Below, in pieces: positions 6,635 to 7,237 of a DNA stretch of 7,237 bases (position 1 is the stretch's first letter; every line of letters begins with the position of its first letter). The notes beneath the pieces were generated by a model, which was not told where the DNA came from, searched no databases, and was given only the letters and a program-made list of their open reading frames with translations. The position numbers and the translations under genes were made by a program. The stretch covers positions 1 to 7,237 of the forward strand of contig CANRHF010000095.1 in the NCBI GenBank assembly GCA_947630345.1. Reading direction: 5' to 3'. Origin of the DNA: an uncultured Oscillospiraceae bacterium (GTDB taxonomy: Bacteria > Bacillota > Clostridia > Oscillospirales > Oscillospiraceae).

Positions 6635-6696
6635 CACCCCTTGTAAGGCGAATATGGGTGGAATGGGCATTTTGAGAGCAGCGATTTCCATTCGTG

Positions 6697-6727
6697 AAAA
6701 TTCAGGCCCCGCCGGCGGCGGGGCCTG
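6697..6727 (-). terminator. Intrinsic terminator after the SDR gene
   Basis: An 11-bp perfect GC-rich stem (6703-6713 with 6717-6727, arm CAGGCCCCGCC) closes a 3-nt loop. Read on the minus strand it is followed by AATTTT and lies 17 nt after the SDR stop codon. On the plus strand a broken T run (TTTGGTATTTT) also follows, but no plus-strand gene feeds into it. Confidence 0.7.
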
Positions 6728-6744
6728 TTTGGTATTTTAAGTGC

Positions 6745-7237
6745 TTACACGCCGGAGTAGGCGGCAAAGCCGGCGTCGATGGGCAGCACCACGCCGGTGA
6801 CGGCGCTGGAAGCCTTGTCGTCGCACAGGAAGAACACGCCGCCCAGGAGCTCCTCGCTCTCCACAAAGCGGTTCATAGGCGTCCCGGCCAGGATCTTGGC
6901 GGTCCGGGCGGTGGGGGTGCCGTCGGGGTTGAACAGCAGGGCCCGGTTCTGGTTGGACACCAGGAAGCCGGGGGCAATGGCGTTGCAGCGGATGCCGGAG
7001 CCGGCAAAGTGGGTGGCCAGCCACTGGGTGAAGTTGGACACCGCCGCCTTGGCGCCGGAGTAGGCGGGGATCTTGGTCAGGGGGATATAGGCGTTCATGG
7101 AGGAGATGTTCAGGATCACGCCGTGCTTCCGCTCCACCATGTCCTTGGCAAAGACCTGGGTGGGCAGCAGGGTGCCCTGGAAGTTCAGCTTGAACACGAA
7201 GTCCACGCCGCCGGCGTCCAGATCAAAGAAGGTCTTG
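6745..7237 (-). CDS. uxuB: Short-chain dehydrogenase/reductase, D-mannonate oxidoreductase-like (N-terminal part outside window)
   Basis: This is the C-terminal part, about 163 residues, of a classical SDR oxidoreductase. The frame stays open to the window edge, reading KTFFDLDAGGVDF upstream of a GTG at 7206-7204, so that GTG is internal. Family marks are the NISSMNAYIPLTKIPAYSGAK segment's active-site Ser, and the YxxxK pair Tyr (7062-7060) and Lys (7050-7048), followed by GIRCNAIAPGF and the terminal TGVVLPIDAGFAAYSGV. The NAD(P)-binding TGxxxGxG loop lies outside the window. The SSMNA...PLTKIPAYSGAKAA...NFTQWLA pattern is what I recall for the SDR-type fructuronate reductase/D-mannonate oxidoreductase of hexuronate breakdown (Bacillus UxuB/YjmF). 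SDR substrate assignment from sequence is uncertain; gluconate 5-dehydrogenase-like enzymes are the main alternative. It is unrelated to the cobalamin genes. Confidence 0.7.
   Translation of the reverse strand, partial: KTFFDLDAGGVDFVFKLNFQGTLLPTQVFAKDMVERKHGVILNISSMNAYIPLTKIPAYSGAKAAVSNFTQWLATHFAGSGIRCNAIAPGFLVSNQNRALLFNPDGTPTARTAKILAGTPMNRFVESEELLGGVFFLCDDKASSAVTGVVLPIDAGFAAYSGV

Larger units (their letters stand above)
5908..6696. other. AT-rich island between two GC-rich regions
   Basis: Composition changes sharply just after the second terminator. A sampled 60-base line in the island (6121-6180) counts 26 G+C, whereas the surrounding cobalamin and SDR genes are visibly much richer in G+C and use G/C-ending codons. 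The island holds the XRE regulator and the 42-residue membrane protein, both on the minus strand with A/T-ending codons. I see no transposase, integrase, tRNA or convincing flanking repeat. The 71 bases at 5908-5978, between the converging transcription units, contain nothing I can name. The 57 or so bases at 6640-6696 also show no gene. The contrast suggests acquisition from elsewhere, but composition alone cannot prove it. Confidence 0.6.

Noticed and set aside
6639..6648. Short dyad CCTTGTAAGG upstream of the regulator promoter as an operator
   Set aside because: Only four base pairs per arm and a single copy; too weak to call an operator without comparison to related promoters.
6519..6691. 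Minus-strand frame of about 57 codons starting at 6691 and overlapping the regulator promoter and 5' end
   Set aside because: It has no ribosome binding site, runs through the TATAAT box and out of frame into the regulator gene, and its translation shows no organised features.
5924..6702. GAATTTT / AAAATTC inverted pair near both edges of the AT-rich island as insertion ends
   Set aside because: Seven A/T-rich bases are expected by chance in this region, there is no target-site duplication and no transposase.
6779..7063. Plus-strand frame of 94 codons opposite the SDR gene
   Set aside because: It is the antisense shadow of a well-conserved SDR coding region and has no recognisable features.

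Overview
The window looks like chromosomal DNA from a GC-rich anaerobic member of the Firmicutes. A gut clostridium of the Oscillospiraceae/Ruminococcaceae type is my best guess, inferred from the gene set, Shine-Dalgarno sites and base composition; no taxonomic marker is present. It falls into three blocks.

(1) Positions 1-5807, plus strand: five tightly packed cobalamin (vitamin B12) genes of the anaerobic, early-cobalt pathway. They are cbiF (5' end cut by the window edge), cbiG, cbiH, a single reading frame that joins cbiJ, cbiE and cbiT, and cobQ (cbiP). The first four genes overlap one another (ATGA, 13 nt, 8 nt). cobQ starts 9 nt after the fusion gene, with its ribosome binding site over that gene's stop codon. 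Together they cover C17 methylation with ring contraction (CbiH), C11 methylation (CbiF), removal of the two-carbon fragment (CbiG), C-ring reduction (CbiJ), C15 methylation with decarboxylation (CbiT), C5 methylation (CbiE) and the four side-chain amidations that give adenosylcobyric acid (CobQ). Earlier steps (cbiK/cbiX, cbiL, cbiC, cbiD, cbiA) and later ones (cbiB/cobD, cobU, cobS) are not in the window; some probably lie upstream. The operon ends in two GC-rich hairpins, each followed by a T run. These sit in a roughly 59-nt imperfect tandem duplication that also copies the last codons and stop of cobQ.

(2) Positions about 5908-6690, minus strand: a clearly AT-richer island. It carries an XRE-type helix-turn-helix regulator with two C-terminal membrane segments and, directly after its stop codon (TAAATG), a 42-residue single-pass membrane protein. 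A TATAAT -10 box and a GGAGGA ribosome binding site precede the regulator. The pair converges tail-to-tail with the cobalamin operon.

(3) Positions 6697-7237, minus strand, GC-rich again: the C-terminal part of a short-chain dehydrogenase/reductase that most resembles the SDR-type D-mannonate oxidoreductase (fructuronate reductase), followed by its own hairpin terminator.

The items most worth a second look are the CbiJ-CbiE-CbiT fusion, the duplicated terminator that carries a copy of the cobQ stop region, and the low-GC regulator plus tiny membrane protein pair.
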